From Rhizobiales bacterium UBA3584 (lineage in GTDB: Bacteria > Pseudomonadota > Alphaproteobacteria > Rhizobiales > Devosiaceae): 28,459 nt of DNA. Of the stretch, positions 1 to 7,369 are shown one piece after another. Location: contig DFMV01000003.1 in assembly GCA_002375765.1 (NCBI GenBank), positions 1 to 28,459 of the forward strand, in the 5' to 3' direction. Numbering within the stretch: the first letter of the stretch is position 1; each line of letters begins with the position of its first letter. Under the pieces are notes generated by a model. The model ran no database searches, was not told where the DNA came from, and saw only the letters and a program-made list of their open reading frames with translations. The position numbers were made by a program, and so were the translations under genes.

Positions 1-177
1 GAATTGCTTCCCAACGCGACATTCCGCGTTAAGCTCGAGAACGAACACGAGATCATCGCTCACACGGCCGGGCGCATGCGCAAGAACCGTATTCGCGTTC
101 TGGCCGGCGATAAGGTGCTCGTGGAAATGACACCCTACGATCTGACCAAGGGTCGCATCACCTACCGCTTCAAGTAA
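1..177 (+). CDS. infA: Translation initiation factor IF-1, C-terminal part (cut by window start)
   Basis: The first 58 codons read in frame 1 as the C-terminal five-sixths of IF-1 and end at TAA (175-177). IF-1 is a single OB-fold protein of about 72 residues that binds the 30S A site during initiation. The family core is visible: [17 protein letters not shown], followed by [12 protein letters not shown]. These match the usual IF-1 segments GKMRKNxIRxLxGDKV and ELTPYDLxKGRI. The start codon lies outside the window. The infA-maf-yacG order is common in Rhizobiales and anchors this end of the window in core chromosome. Identification is secure. Confidence 0.97.
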   Translation, partial: ELLPNATFRVKLENEHEIIAHTAGRMRKNRIRVLAGDKVLVEMTPYDLTKGRITYRFK

Positions 178-198
178 ACCCTGCCTCGTGAGCCCATA

Positions 199-840
199 GT
201 GTCCAGCAGACGCCCCGAACTCATTCTCGCTTCGGCCTCGCCGCGTCGGCTCGCGCTTCTCAACCAGATCGGCATCGAACCCGACCACCTGATTCCCGGG
301 CATGTGGATGAAACACCGGAAAAGGGTGAGCTGCCGCGCCGTCTGGCCCAGCGCCTCGCCCATGCCAAGGCGGTCGAGGTGCGCAACAAGGCGCGCCAGG
401 CCGGATTGGCGGCTGAATCGGTGATCCTTGCCGCCGATACGGTCGTTGCCGTCGGCCGTCGGATTTTGCCCAAGGCGGAAACCATGGACGAGGCGGCAAG
501 CTGCCTTCGGCTCCTGTCGGGCCGCGCACATCGGGTGTTTACCGGTGTGTGTGTTCTGTCGGCATCCGGACATGCCCGCGAGCGCCTGGTCGATACCCGC
601 ATCCGCTTCAAGCGCCTTTCCAATAAGGAAATCGAAGCCTATCTGGCCAGCGGCGAGTGGAATGGCAAGGCCGGAGGATACGCCATTCAGGGCATCGCGG
701 GAGCCTTTGCGGTCAAACTGAGCGGGTCTTATTCCGCTGTCGTAGGCTTGCCGCTGTTTGAAACCGTCGGCCTCTTGACCGGGGAGGGCTATCCCGTCCA
801 GTTCAACTGGCTCAACGCGACGACACTGCCAGGGGTCTAG
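199..840 (+). CDS. maf: Maf family nucleoside triphosphate pyrophosphatase (dTTP/UTP type)
   Basis: A 213-aa Maf/HAM1-fold enzyme that hydrolyses non-canonical or excess nucleoside triphosphates, house-cleaning and possibly linked to division control. The N-terminal nucleotide-binding motif SASPRR is at residues 12-17, AADTVV at about 78-83, and the C-terminal block [12 protein letters not shown] followed by [10 protein letters not shown] is intact. The GGYxIQG form is typical of the YhdE (dTTP/UTP) subfamily rather than the m7GTP (YceF) subfamily; that assignment is inference from motif. The start is GTG at 199, 21 bp after the infA stop and giving the usual family length. yacG follows after 2 bp, so the two are probably co-transcribed with infA. 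Confidence 0.95.
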   Translation: MSSRRPELILASASPRRLALLNQIGIEPDHLIPGHVDETPEKGELPRRLAQRLAHAKAVEVRNKARQAGLAAESVILAADTVVAVGRRILPKAETMDEAASCLRLLSGRAHRVFTGVCVLSASGHARERLVDTRIRFKRLSNKEIEAYLASGEWNGKAGGYAIQGIAGAFAVKLSGSYSAVVGLPLFETVGLLTGEGYPVQFNWLNATTLPGV

Positions 841-842
841 CC

Positions 843-1052
843 ATGCCCGACAACATAACGCGTCTGCGCACGCCAAAACCGTGCCCGATCTGCAACAAGC
901 CCTCAGTGCAGCAGTTCCACCCCTTCTGCTCGGCCCGCTGCGCCGATGTCGATCTCAATCGCTGGCTCAAGGGCACCTATGTGATCCCGGGCGCAGCATC
1001 ATCGGCCGACGAGGACGACGCAGATTCGAGTCCGTCGGACGATGAGGATTGA
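843..1052 (+). CDS. yacG: DNA gyrase inhibitor YacG (zinc finger protein)
   Basis: A 69-aa protein matching YacG, a small zinc-binding protein that in E. coli binds the C-terminal region of GyrB and inhibits gyrase. The four zinc ligands are visible as CPIC at residues 17-20 and CSARC further on, followed by the family signature DLNRWL. The C-terminal tail is short and acidic, as usual. It starts 2 bp after the maf stop and is almost certainly translated from the same mRNA. Confidence 0.95.
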   Translation: MPDNITRLRTPKPCPICNKPSVQQFHPFCSARCADVDLNRWLKGTYVIPGAASSADEDDADSSPSDDED

Positions 1053-1168
1053 GGCTGTCCGTGCCGTCAAGCGAGCAATCTGGCGGTGGTATATCCATGG
1101 TTTTGGGGAGGTCTGGAACAAGCTTTGCGAAAAAGTACGGACTGCCCACAAATTTCTTCTCGGGACGC

Positions 1169-1197
1169 TGGACAGCCCGAACCTGACTGCCTATAAC
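1169..1197 (+). promoter_or_regulatory. Likely sigma70-type promoter of tRNA-Phe
   Basis: TGGACA (1169-1174) and TATAAC (1192-1197) are separated by exactly 17 bp and lie about 41 bp before the mature tRNA 5' end, in the otherwise empty 185-bp gap after yacG. The spacing and both hexamers fit a housekeeping promoter. The transcript would carry a 5' leader of about 30 nt removed by RNase P. Called by eye only. Confidence 0.5.
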
Positions 1198-1237
1198 CCG
1201 GCCACCAACACGGGCCCCGCAAGAGGCCCAAACAGAT

Positions 1238-1313
1238 GCCCAGGTAGCTCAGTTGGTAGAGCAGCGGATTGAAAATCCGCGTGTCGGTGGTTCGATTCCG
1301 CCCCTGGGCACCA
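1238..1313 (+). tRNA. tRNA-Phe (anticodon GAA), CCA encoded
   Basis: A complete 76-nt cloverleaf. The acceptor arms GCCCAGG and CCTGGGC pair; the D-arm is AGCTCAGTTGGTAGAGC; the anticodon stem is CGGAT/ATCCG around a loop with anticodon GAA; the T-arm contains GGTTCGATTCC. The terminal CCA is encoded (1311-1313). Phenylalanine tRNA 3' ends are frequent integration sites, and the sequence changes character immediately downstream. No second copy of the tRNA 3' end was found in the window and no integrase is encoded here. Confidence 0.98.
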
Positions 1314-1320
1314 TTTTTCT

Positions 1321-1336
1321 CCCCAGTTTTCGGGGG
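1321..1336 (+). terminator. Possible terminator of the tRNA-Phe transcript
   Basis: CCCC (1321-1324), then a T-rich loop, then GGGGG (1332-1336), followed by TTTCC and preceded by a run of five T residues right after the tRNA. The stem is short but GC-only and correctly placed to end the tRNA transcript. The poor U-tract keeps confidence low. Confidence 0.4.
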
Positions 1337-1351
1337 TTTCCTGAAAATCCT

Positions 1352-1391
1352 GATTAGGACGCGCCACCGATTAGGACGCGTTTAGGACGCC
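1352..1391 (+). repeat. Three direct copies of TTAGGACGC
   Basis: GATTAGGACGCG occurs at 1352-1363 and again at 1369-1380, and the core TTAGGACGC appears a third time beginning at 1382. The cores are spaced 17 and 11 bp apart. The cluster sits 40 bp after the tRNA-Phe end and just before a second, different repeat family. Function is not known to me; protein binding sites or the scar of an element end are possibilities. Confidence 0.75.
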
Positions 1392-1484
1392 GGACTTAGA
1401 ATCTGCTGGCTGATTCACAAGTGTGCACGACTTCCCGCGCTCAGCTGGGGAGATTGCGCATTTTGATGAATCCGGATGGGGAGT

Positions 1485-1571
1485 TGAACATAAACTCCAC
1501 ATAAGGCGGGCGTTTTTGATTACAAACGGCACATAAGAAGCCGAATCTGAACATAAACTCCACATAAGGCG
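1485..1571 (+). repeat. Iteron-like direct repeats with about 31-bp spacing
   Basis: A 24-bp sequence beginning TGAACATAAACTCC and ending CACATAAGGCG is present twice without mismatch (1485-1508 and 1548-1571). A degenerate third copy lies between them (about 1521-1537, ACAAACGGCACATAAG). The shared ACATAAG cores start at 1499, 1531 and 1562, so the copies are 31-32 bp apart, close to three DNA turns, and would present the same helix face. They lie 63 bp upstream of the chosen start of the small HTH-like gene. Similar spaced repeats form TnsB/TniA-type transposon ends, plasmid iterons or operators; which one applies here is open. Confidence 0.8.
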
Positions 1572-1633
1572 CTTTTGCCACTGCAGGGCTTCCCGCTAGT
1601 GTGCGAATGAATCAGGGATCAGGGGCTGCAGCA

Positions 1634-1969
1634 ATGGGTTTCAAAGACGTCTCGAAAGCACCGTCAGTCGATCACCCGATCGGTGACGACGCGAAAGCCG
1701 TTTTTCCAAACGCCCATACGGCACGGTTGAGTCGTGTCTTCGATGTCCAATCCCGCACGGTTCAAAAATGGATTAGCGGCGATCTCGAAACGCCGCTCGA
1801 GGTCTATGATTTTCTGAAACAACAGCAGACACTGCTCGATCAACGTTTCGAATTCAAATCCTTGACCGAATGGGTCGAGCGCCAGCGCGCCAGAGGCGTG
1901 CATGATGAGGTCATCGCCGCCTGGATAAACGAACTCTACCGGAGCATAACCGGCGAAACGATCAGATGA
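1634..1969 (+). CDS. Small HTH-like hypothetical protein
   Basis: A 111-aa protein I do not recognise by family. The stretch RLSRVFDVQSRTVQKWISG (roughly residues 31-49) has the pattern of a helix-turn-helix in which the second helix contains the WISG turn, as in XRE/terminase-small-subunit type DNA-binding domains. The remainder is predicted helical and charged. I chose ATG at 1634 because AGGGG lies about 9 bases upstream; GTG 1601 or ATG 1607 would add 11 or 9 residues without a ribosome binding site. It sits directly downstream of the iteron-like repeats, which may be its operator. A hairpin separates it from the AAA+ ATPase gene. Confidence 0.6.
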   Translation: MGFKDVSKAPSVDHPIGDDAKAVFPNAHTARLSRVFDVQSRTVQKWISGDLETPLEVYDFLKQQQTLLDQRFEFKSLTEWVERQRARGVHDEVIAAWINELYRSITGETIR

Positions 1970-1979
1970 TTAAAACTGT

Positions 1980-2000
1980 AATCCAGCCGAGCACTGGATT
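1980..2000 (+). terminator. Inverted repeat between HTH gene and AAA+ gene
   Basis: AATCCAG (1980-1986) and CTGGATT (1994-2000) pair perfectly around a 7-nt loop, 11 bp after the stop codon at 1967-1969, and are followed by TTTAAG. The flanking TTAAAA and TTTTAA can extend the stem with a bulge. It may terminate or attenuate transcription before the AAA+ ATPase gene. The U-tract is weak. Confidence 0.4.
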
Positions 2001-2089
2001 TTAAGTGCTATTCATGTAAACGTCTGCTTCCGATATCTAGCCGCTTGAGAGCTCTGCATCTCGACCGGCGCCACGACAAAGGCTGTCCG

Positions 2090-3640
2090 ATGAAGAATCC
2101 GCTCGATAAGGGTGGTGCGTCCGCGTTTCTCGCTGAGCGCGAATCCCGCAAACAGAAAATCCTTGCTGGCGACCGTGTCCCCACGCGGGAAGACATGCGT
2201 GAGGGGCTGCCGCCGCTCCGTGATGATGTGCTGACCAGCGTCCGCGCCATCGTCAAGATCGAGCAGCCGAAGCTCAAAAAGCAGGAGAATCTGGGCTCGC
2301 TTCTCGAAGACATTGATCTCGCGCCGTCGCTGGCGACTATCAAAGCTCTGCTGGACAAATTCCTTCCCGGCGAAGAGCTGCATTATAAGCTGTGCTGGCA
2401 CGCCGCGCTGCTCGGCGATGATGAAGCCGTCGCCGAAGTCTGCAATGAAGACGTGAGCCGTTTTCATCCGATGCACGCGCTTTTTCAGTCCGCTTTCATC
2501 ACCGGTCTGCGCTTTCAAACGTCCCACGGCTTCCTGCGTGAAAATTGGCGCGCTGGAGCCATGGACGACATCGTCGAAGTTGCGCTGGATATTTTTCGCC
2601 GGCAGCGCGATGCTCTGGTTCTATACGAAGGTGCACTCGATGCTGCCGAAAAAGCAGAGAGCGAAAAGCAGCGCCGGATTGAGGAAATCATGGACGAGCA
2701 TGCAGATGCGCTGCGACTCGTCGAAGAAGACCGATCTGAGATTCCCAATGCTGGCTCACCGACAGCGGAAAAGCGGCATGAAGTCGTGGTTATCCCGCAC
2801 CTGGCTGAGGCCTCCGGGCGTGATCGCAAAAATATTCGCGATCAATTCAAAGCCACGTCTGGTGTGCCGCTGCCCCTCATCACACGTGGCGGTGTCGGCT
2901 CGCATTATGCTGCGTTGGCCAATCGTTGGCCGCACCTGGACGACGAAATCGAACAGATTTTGCTCGATCTATCCGTTCAGGAGCCGATCTGGATCCGACC
3001 GACAATCCTTGTGGGCGGGCCCGGCACGGGAAAATCGTCGCTGGCTCGCGGCATTGGGAAGCAGCTTGGGCTAGCCACCACGTTTTTCAATGCTGCAGGC
3101 GTCTCTGACGGCATGTTCGGAGGCGTCAGTGCGAACTGGTCATCTGCAGGCTGCTCTATTCCGCTCCAGTGCGTGAACAACTCGAAGACCGCAAATCCAC
3201 TCGTCGTGCTCGACGAGATCGATAAAGCCGGGATCGGACGCCATAACGGCAACCTTGTCGATACTCTGCTGGCTTTCCTCGACCGCGGGAATGCACGTGC
3301 GTATCGCGACCCAGCCCTCGAGGTCGAAGTCGATCTGTCGTGGGTCAGCTACATCCTGACAGCCAATTCCGTTGCAGGAATCCCGCTTCCGCTGCGTGAT
3401 CGGTGTCGCGTGATCCAGATTCCTGATCCTGATTTCCACCATGTCGGTGATCTGGTGAAGCACATCGTCGATGACATCGCTGAAGAGCAGGGTCTCGATA
3501 GGCGTTGGTATCCACCGCTTGCCGAAGACGAAATGGACGTCGTTCGCAAAGCCTGGGGTGGCGGTTCGATGCGCAAGTTGCGCAGGGCGGTCGAGGTCCT
3601 GCTGCAGGGTCGTGATCAGATGCAGATGGGGAGGGTGTGA
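2090..3640 (+). CDS. Lon-like AAA+ ATPase without protease domain
   Basis: A 516-aa protein with an unfamiliar helical N-terminal half (residues 1-300; a coiled-coil-prone stretch at about 180-215) and a C-terminal AAA+ module. Walker A GGPGTGKSS is at 309-317, Walker B LVVLDEID at 371-378, sensor-1 ILTAN at 422-426 and an arginine-finger region LRDRCR at 435-440. The segment from DEIDKAG through LDRGNARAYRD and LTANSVAGIP follows the ATPase core of Lon closely. The chain ends shortly after the AAA+ lid, so no Ser-Lys protease domain is present. It is therefore a remodelling ATPase of unknown target. I chose ATG 2090 over TTG 2045 because AAAGG lies upstream. It heads a tight operon with the next two genes, and its neighbours suggest an anti-phage or mobile-element role, which is inference. 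Confidence 0.8.
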   Translation: MKNPLDKGGASAFLAERESRKQKILAGDRVPTREDMREGLPPLRDDVLTSVRAIVKIEQPKLKKQENLGSLLEDIDLAPSLATIKALLDKFLPGEELHYKLCWHAALLGDDEAVAEVCNEDVSRFHPMHALFQSAFITGLRFQTSHGFLRENWRAGAMDDIVEVALDIFRRQRDALVLYEGALDAAEKAESEKQRRIEEIMDEHADALRLVEEDRSEIPNAGSPTAEKRHEVVVIPHLAEASGRDRKNIRDQFKATSGVPLPLITRGGVGSHYAALANRWPHLDDEIEQILLDLSVQEPIWIRPTILVGGPGTGKSSLARGIGKQLGLATTFFNAAGVSDGMFGGVSANWSSAGCSIPLQCVNNSKTANPLVVLDEIDKAGIGRHNGNLVDTLLAFLDRGNARAYRDPALEVEVDLSWVSYILTANSVAGIPLPLRDRCRVIQIPDPDFHHVGDLVKHIVDDIAEEQGLDRRWYPPLAEDEMDVVRKAWGGGSMRKLRRAVEVLLQGRDQMQMGRV

Positions 3641-3643
3641 GCA

Positions 3644-3871
3644 ATGACATACGACGAACGCATGACTCCCCTCCGCGATCTGGCGCGACGGTTGATGCGC
3701 GAAGGTGAAACCCAGCGCCTGCGCGATGCAGCGATGCGCGTCTGGCTAGAGAAGAAGGGTGACAGCGCCGAGGCGCAGGCTGAACTGTTGCTGGCATCAG
3801 TCGGGACGGCTCACGAATCCGAGGTAAAGGCAGTGCACTGGTCAGTGGCGATGGGAGAGAGCGATGAATGA
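3644..3871 (+). CDS. Small hypothetical protein of the AAA+ cassette
   Basis: A 75-aa, charged, probably helical protein with no motif I recognise. ATG 3644 lies 3 bp after the ATPase stop, with GGGGAGGG about 10 bases upstream. Its 3' end overlaps the next start by 8 bp (GATGAATGA), so it is almost certainly translated as part of the cassette. This tight packing is the best evidence that it is a real gene. Confidence 0.65.
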   Translation: MTYDERMTPLRDLARRLMREGETQRLRDAAMRVWLEKKGDSAEAQAELLLASVGTAHESEVKAVHWSVAMGESDE

Positions 3872-4478
3872 TCCACGGGGAGAATTCCTTGCCATCGCCC
3901 AAGCAGCCCTGGCGGGTGACGAAGGGTTGGTAACGCTACAGGTCACCGGCGACGATGGGACGCTAAGGTATGCAGTCGAGCACGGTGAACTGCCGGCGAA
4001 GCTAGCGAAAACGGAATACCACCCGAGCCCCTCATTCCATCGCGAGGATGTAATCGATTTGATCGCGGAAACCTTGTGGTCCAGGTGGACGCGGTTTGAT
4101 GCCAATGACGGTGAGCCATTCACACTGACGCGGGACGAACTCTACGACTTGCGAGATCATTACGATGCCTGCTGCAGTCCTCTCGATTGTGGGGTCGGCT
4201 GGTATGATCTGCTGAATGCCGTGTTCAGGATGGCTGCTCAAACAGGTGTCAGCGATTGGTGGACAACAGACATCAAAGAAAAATACGGCGGCCTGCGGAT
4301 TGCGTATTCTGCTGGGCCCGGGTTGACGCCGGAATCCCTCGAGCATCTCGATCGCATCATCGATGCCGCCGAGCACTTATCGGAGCACATTTGTGAGGAA
4401 TGCGGCGCGCCTGGAAAGATGCGTGAGGGCGGCTGGATCAGGACGTTATGTGATGAGCATGCGGGCGAAGGAAGATGA
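3864..4478 (+). CDS. Hypothetical protein with C-terminal zinc-ribbon-like motif
   Basis: A 204-aa protein. The N-terminal 60 residues look like a separate small domain. The middle holds conserved-looking aromatic and charged patches (GWYDLLNAVF at 112-121, KEKYGGLRIAY at 138-148). The C-terminus has CEEC (177-180) followed by CDEH (196-199), a probable zinc-binding CxxC...CxxH arrangement. The KYGxLR...CxxCGxPG...CDxH pattern is one I associate with small uncharacterised proteins on bacterial chromosomes and plasmids; no function is known to me. It overlaps the preceding gene by 8 bp and ends 11 bp from the convergent mcrC stop, leaving little room for a terminator. Confidence 0.7.
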   Translation: MNDPRGEFLAIAQAALAGDEGLVTLQVTGDDGTLRYAVEHGELPAKLAKTEYHPSPSFHREDVIDLIAETLWSRWTRFDANDGEPFTLTRDELYDLRDHYDACCSPLDCGVGWYDLLNAVFRMAAQTGVSDWWTTDIKEKYGGLRIAYSAGPGLTPESLEHLDRIIDAAEHLSEHICEECGAPGKMREGGWIRTLCDEHAGEGR

Positions 4479-4489
4479 AGCGGACGGGA

Positions 4490-5743
4490 CTAGGTGGGCA
4501 GGAGTCCGGTGACCTTCTCGACCATTGTTGCGCCGGCAACGTCGAGATCTCCGCCAATATCGAGCTGGTAGTGGTAGAACTTGGCGCCGGTCGAGACGGC
4601 GCCAACGTATTCCAGGCCCCCGGCTTTTCCTGGCGCAGCAGGTGATATCCACACCCCCACATTGCACTTTGCCGCCAAAACTTGGCTCAGAACCTGGTAG
4701 CGGTCATTTTCTTCAATCTTGGGTTTGTATTTGACCTCCCCTAGACCGATGACCACTTTCTTGTGCCTGAAGATCAGGTCGGGTTTCGTCGGAAAGCGAC
4801 GGTTGTCCAGGAACAGACGGCCGTGATGCTCCAATTTGTTGCCGTCGAGGACGGCGATCTTTCGCTCTGCCAAGGCTTCACGGAAGGTGTTTCTGACGTA
4901 GCTTTCGAAGATGTCATCCAGTGAGAATAGAAAGCTTGGCATTTGATAGCCTTGGGCGTCATAGGCAAACCCAATCCGGCTGAAGCCGAGCAGCATCGAA
5001 TAGACCGTAAGAGCGCCGTGGTAGCTGTCGCGGAGCCACGCCGGCACCATCGCTGATGCTGACTGGTCGCCATATTGCATCGGCTCCGGCCGCACAAATG
5101 CCAGGGCACTAAGCGCTTCGCCGATCAGATTTCTATCGTCATCCCATTCCGGGCCGCGGGGCATCACGTGCAGAAATGCCGAACAAGCTGACTTCAAAAG
5201 GGCGTTGGGATAGATGTCCGCCGAGAAGGTAAATGAATCCGAGGCGACATTGAGTTGGTCACCACGCGACAGGTAGCTGGATACGGTCCTACCGAACTGA
5301 ACCTTGGGCCGATAGTGCCCATGATGTTGCTCGAGGAAATACCCCCGCGCCACCCCGGTGGTCAGGATCGAGCGTAGATAATGACAGAAACCCCGAGCCA
5401 GCATTTCGTGTGGGGGCTTAGTGTTCGCAGCTTGATAGGATCGCAAAATGGGATAGATGCGATCATACTCAGTGTCGGCCACCTCGAGCATTCGCCACAG
5501 GTTTGCGATGGGAAATTTCGGGACGAGATTGAGCACGATCTGAGGGGTCAACGGCAAATAGCCAATCAGCCCTTTGACCCGAAGTTCAATCCCTTCGTGC
5601 AAATCGCGTAGCTCAACCTTTTTCAGGTCGCGTGTCTCAGGGAGAATGAGTGAACGGCCGTCCCTGTCGAAGAGATCATCCCGCTGAAAGGTGCGAGGAT
5701 CACGCTCTCTCTGTTCGAGAATACGGACCGTGGCTCCGGCCAT
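4490..5743 (-). CDS. mcrC: McrC-like nuclease subunit of an McrBC restriction system
   Basis: A 417-aa McrC-family protein. In known systems McrC binds the McrB hexamer, stimulates its GTPase and supplies the nuclease. The N-terminal half follows the McrC layout (DLHEGIELRVKGLIGYLPLT near residues 47-66, then LWRMLEVADTEYD). The C-terminal part carries a PD-(D/E)XK site: D322 in FPTKPDLIF, then E336 and K338 in GLGEVKYK. The active site looks intact. It starts at ATG 5743, 3 bp after the McrB stop, and is the last gene of the methylase-mcrB-mcrC operon. Length is somewhat above the 348 aa of E. coli McrC. Confidence 0.92.
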   Translation of the reverse strand: MAGATVRILEQRERDPRTFQRDDLFDRDGRSLILPETRDLKKVELRDLHEGIELRVKGLIGYLPLTPQIVLNLVPKFPIANLWRMLEVADTEYDRIYPILRSYQAANTKPPHEMLARGFCHYLRSILTTGVARGYFLEQHHGHYRPKVQFGRTVSSYLSRGDQLNVASDSFTFSADIYPNALLKSACSAFLHVMPRGPEWDDDRNLIGEALSALAFVRPEPMQYGDQSASAMVPAWLRDSYHGALTVYSMLLGFSRIGFAYDAQGYQMPSFLFSLDDIFESYVRNTFREALAERKIAVLDGNKLEHHGRLFLDNRRFPTKPDLIFRHKKVVIGLGEVKYKPKIEENDRYQVLSQVLAAKCNVGVWISPAAPGKAGGLEYVGAVSTGAKFYHYQLDIGGDLDVAGATMVEKVTGLLPT

Positions 5744-5746
5744 AAT

Positions 5747-7366
5747 TTAGGCCCCAGGTCCGGGCGCTTCAGGCGCCTCCTCAAGGTCATCGCTCGTTTG
5801 CAGGATAGCTTCGACTTCGTCTGATACAGCCTCGAATTTTTCGCGATTGTGGACCGATGCGCGGTGCAACCCTAGCCGAACACGACGAAGCCAAACCGCG
5901 GCGAGATCGTCGACCGATTTGACTCGCAGGAAATTCGTGTGCCCGAACCTGTTCGGAAAGGCCTCGTTCAAAATCCGAAACACCTGCATGGTTCGGCTGA
6001 TTACGTCATCCTCGACGCCTTCCTTCTCGAGGTGGCTCTGTAGCACAGCGGCGTCGGGATCGAGCTGGACCACCCAGAAGCGGCGCAACAGGGCATCGTC
6101 CATATCGGTGACGGATCGGTCGAATGGATTGGCAGTGGCGATGACGACCAGGTTGTCGGGGAGGATCGCCTTGTTGCCCGAGAAAGGCAAAGTGAACTCT
6201 ACATTGCGGTAGTCTATTTCGAGATACGTAAGGGCCTCGCCGAAAATCCTGGCCACATCACCACGGTTGAGCTCGTCAATGACTGCAACGTATTTCTTGT
6301 CCTTGTTCTCAGCTTTGGCAGCTTCTTGCGCAAAACTGAGAAACAGGCGTGCGTCCAGATCGTATTTGACGCCGGAGCCGCCTGCTACCGGGACGGGACG
6401 AAACCCTTCCATGAAATCATCGTAACCGATGGCAGGATGAAACTGCAGGAAGAGCACACGGTCGGTGTCGCCTTGTGTCATGGCATTGGCGATCTGGCGC
6501 GCATACCTCGTCTTACCGGTGCCTGGAGGACCTGCCAGGAGGAATGCCAGACTTTCCTTTGCCTGCATTCCCTGAATGATCGCCGCGTAGATTGGATCAT
6601 CTTCAGACAGGAGTGGCTCGGACAGACCGCCTGCGACACCCCCCTCTACCGCTTCCGCTTCCTGGTCCTCCTCTTCACCGCCGCTGGCAAGAAAGGCCAC
6701 AAGCTTAGGTGCCAGCTCCTCGAGGTACTCCTCGTTGCTTAGAGGGGCATCTATCGTCTCTGGCCAATCGAGCGGCGGTTCAGTCAGGCTGAACCGACCG
6801 AGATATGGATCCTTGAATTCATCGAGTTCGAGCTGCTCGAGCAAGTGGTTGCGCAGATCTTCCCATCCCTCGATGTCGTCAGGGAATCCTTCAAAGGCAT
6901 AGAGCCAGACCAAGAAATCTTCGAAGCGAAAATCTTCAGATACCTCCTGCTCGAACCGGGGCTGGAAGTCTTGGGTCAGACGGTTGATCGCCTTCTCCCC
7001 CTCTATGAGACCTTCCAGCCGCATCTCCCGATATCCCCGCGAGGAGAACAGGTTGCCCCACATCTTGGTGTCCTGTCGCACCATGTAGTCGCCTTCGAAG
7101 GGCGGCTTGGTCCATGCGGGAATCCCCTTCAGGCGCGGCCTGAGGAGGTTGTTTCCGGTGCCGGGGAATGGTTTGATACCGAGCCGCGACCCATTGAAAT
7201 ATCGATCCAGGAAATGGTCGGTTCCCAAGCGTTGGGAGATGTCTACCAGTCCGTCCGTGCCAACATCATTGGCGGCGAACACAAAGGCAGGCAGGAGCCA
7301 GTTTGCCTTGTAGTTCTGCAGGTGTTCGATTGCGCGCTTGATAGTGTCGATAGTGAAATATTGCAC
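5747..7366 (-). CDS. mcrB: McrB-like AAA+ motor of an McrBC restriction system
   Basis: A 539-aa protein with a family-specific N-terminal region (1-255) that I do not recognise and a McrB-type AAA+ domain. Walker A AGPPGTGKT is at 278-286; the characteristic FHPAIGYDDFMEGFRP is at 309-324; Walker B VIDELNRGD is at 362-370; TANPFDRS is at 411-418 and LLRRF at 426-430. Position NPFD corresponds to the NTAD motif linked to GTP binding in E. coli McrB, so nucleotide preference here is uncertain. The divergent N-terminus probably supplies DNA recognition. The start is GTG 7366, three bases after the methylase stop, with GGAG upstream. The association with a methylase resembles LlaJI-type systems, where McrB/McrC homologues act with cognate methylases. 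Confidence 0.92.
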   Translation of the reverse strand: MQYFTIDTIKRAIEHLQNYKANWLLPAFVFAANDVGTDGLVDISQRLGTDHFLDRYFNGSRLGIKPFPGTGNNLLRPRLKGIPAWTKPPFEGDYMVRQDTKMWGNLFSSRGYREMRLEGLIEGEKAINRLTQDFQPRFEQEVSEDFRFEDFLVWLYAFEGFPDDIEGWEDLRNHLLEQLELDEFKDPYLGRFSLTEPPLDWPETIDAPLSNEEYLEELAPKLVAFLASGGEEEDQEAEAVEGGVAGGLSEPLLSEDDPIYAAIIQGMQAKESLAFLLAGPPGTGKTRYARQIANAMTQGDTDRVLFLQFHPAIGYDDFMEGFRPVPVAGGSGVKYDLDARLFLSFAQEAAKAENKDKKYVAVIDELNRGDVARIFGEALTYLEIDYRNVEFTLPFSGNKAILPDNLVVIATANPFDRSVTDMDDALLRRFWVVQLDPDAAVLQSHLEKEGVEDDVISRTMQVFRILNEAFPNRFGHTNFLRVKSVDDLAAVWLRRVRLGLHRASVHNREKFEAVSDEVEAILQTSDDLEEAPEAPGPGA

Positions 7367-7369
7367 GCG

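Noticed and set aside
1352..1571. CRISPR array
   Set aside because: The repeats are too few and irregular, intervening sequences are short and partly repeated, and no cas genes are present.
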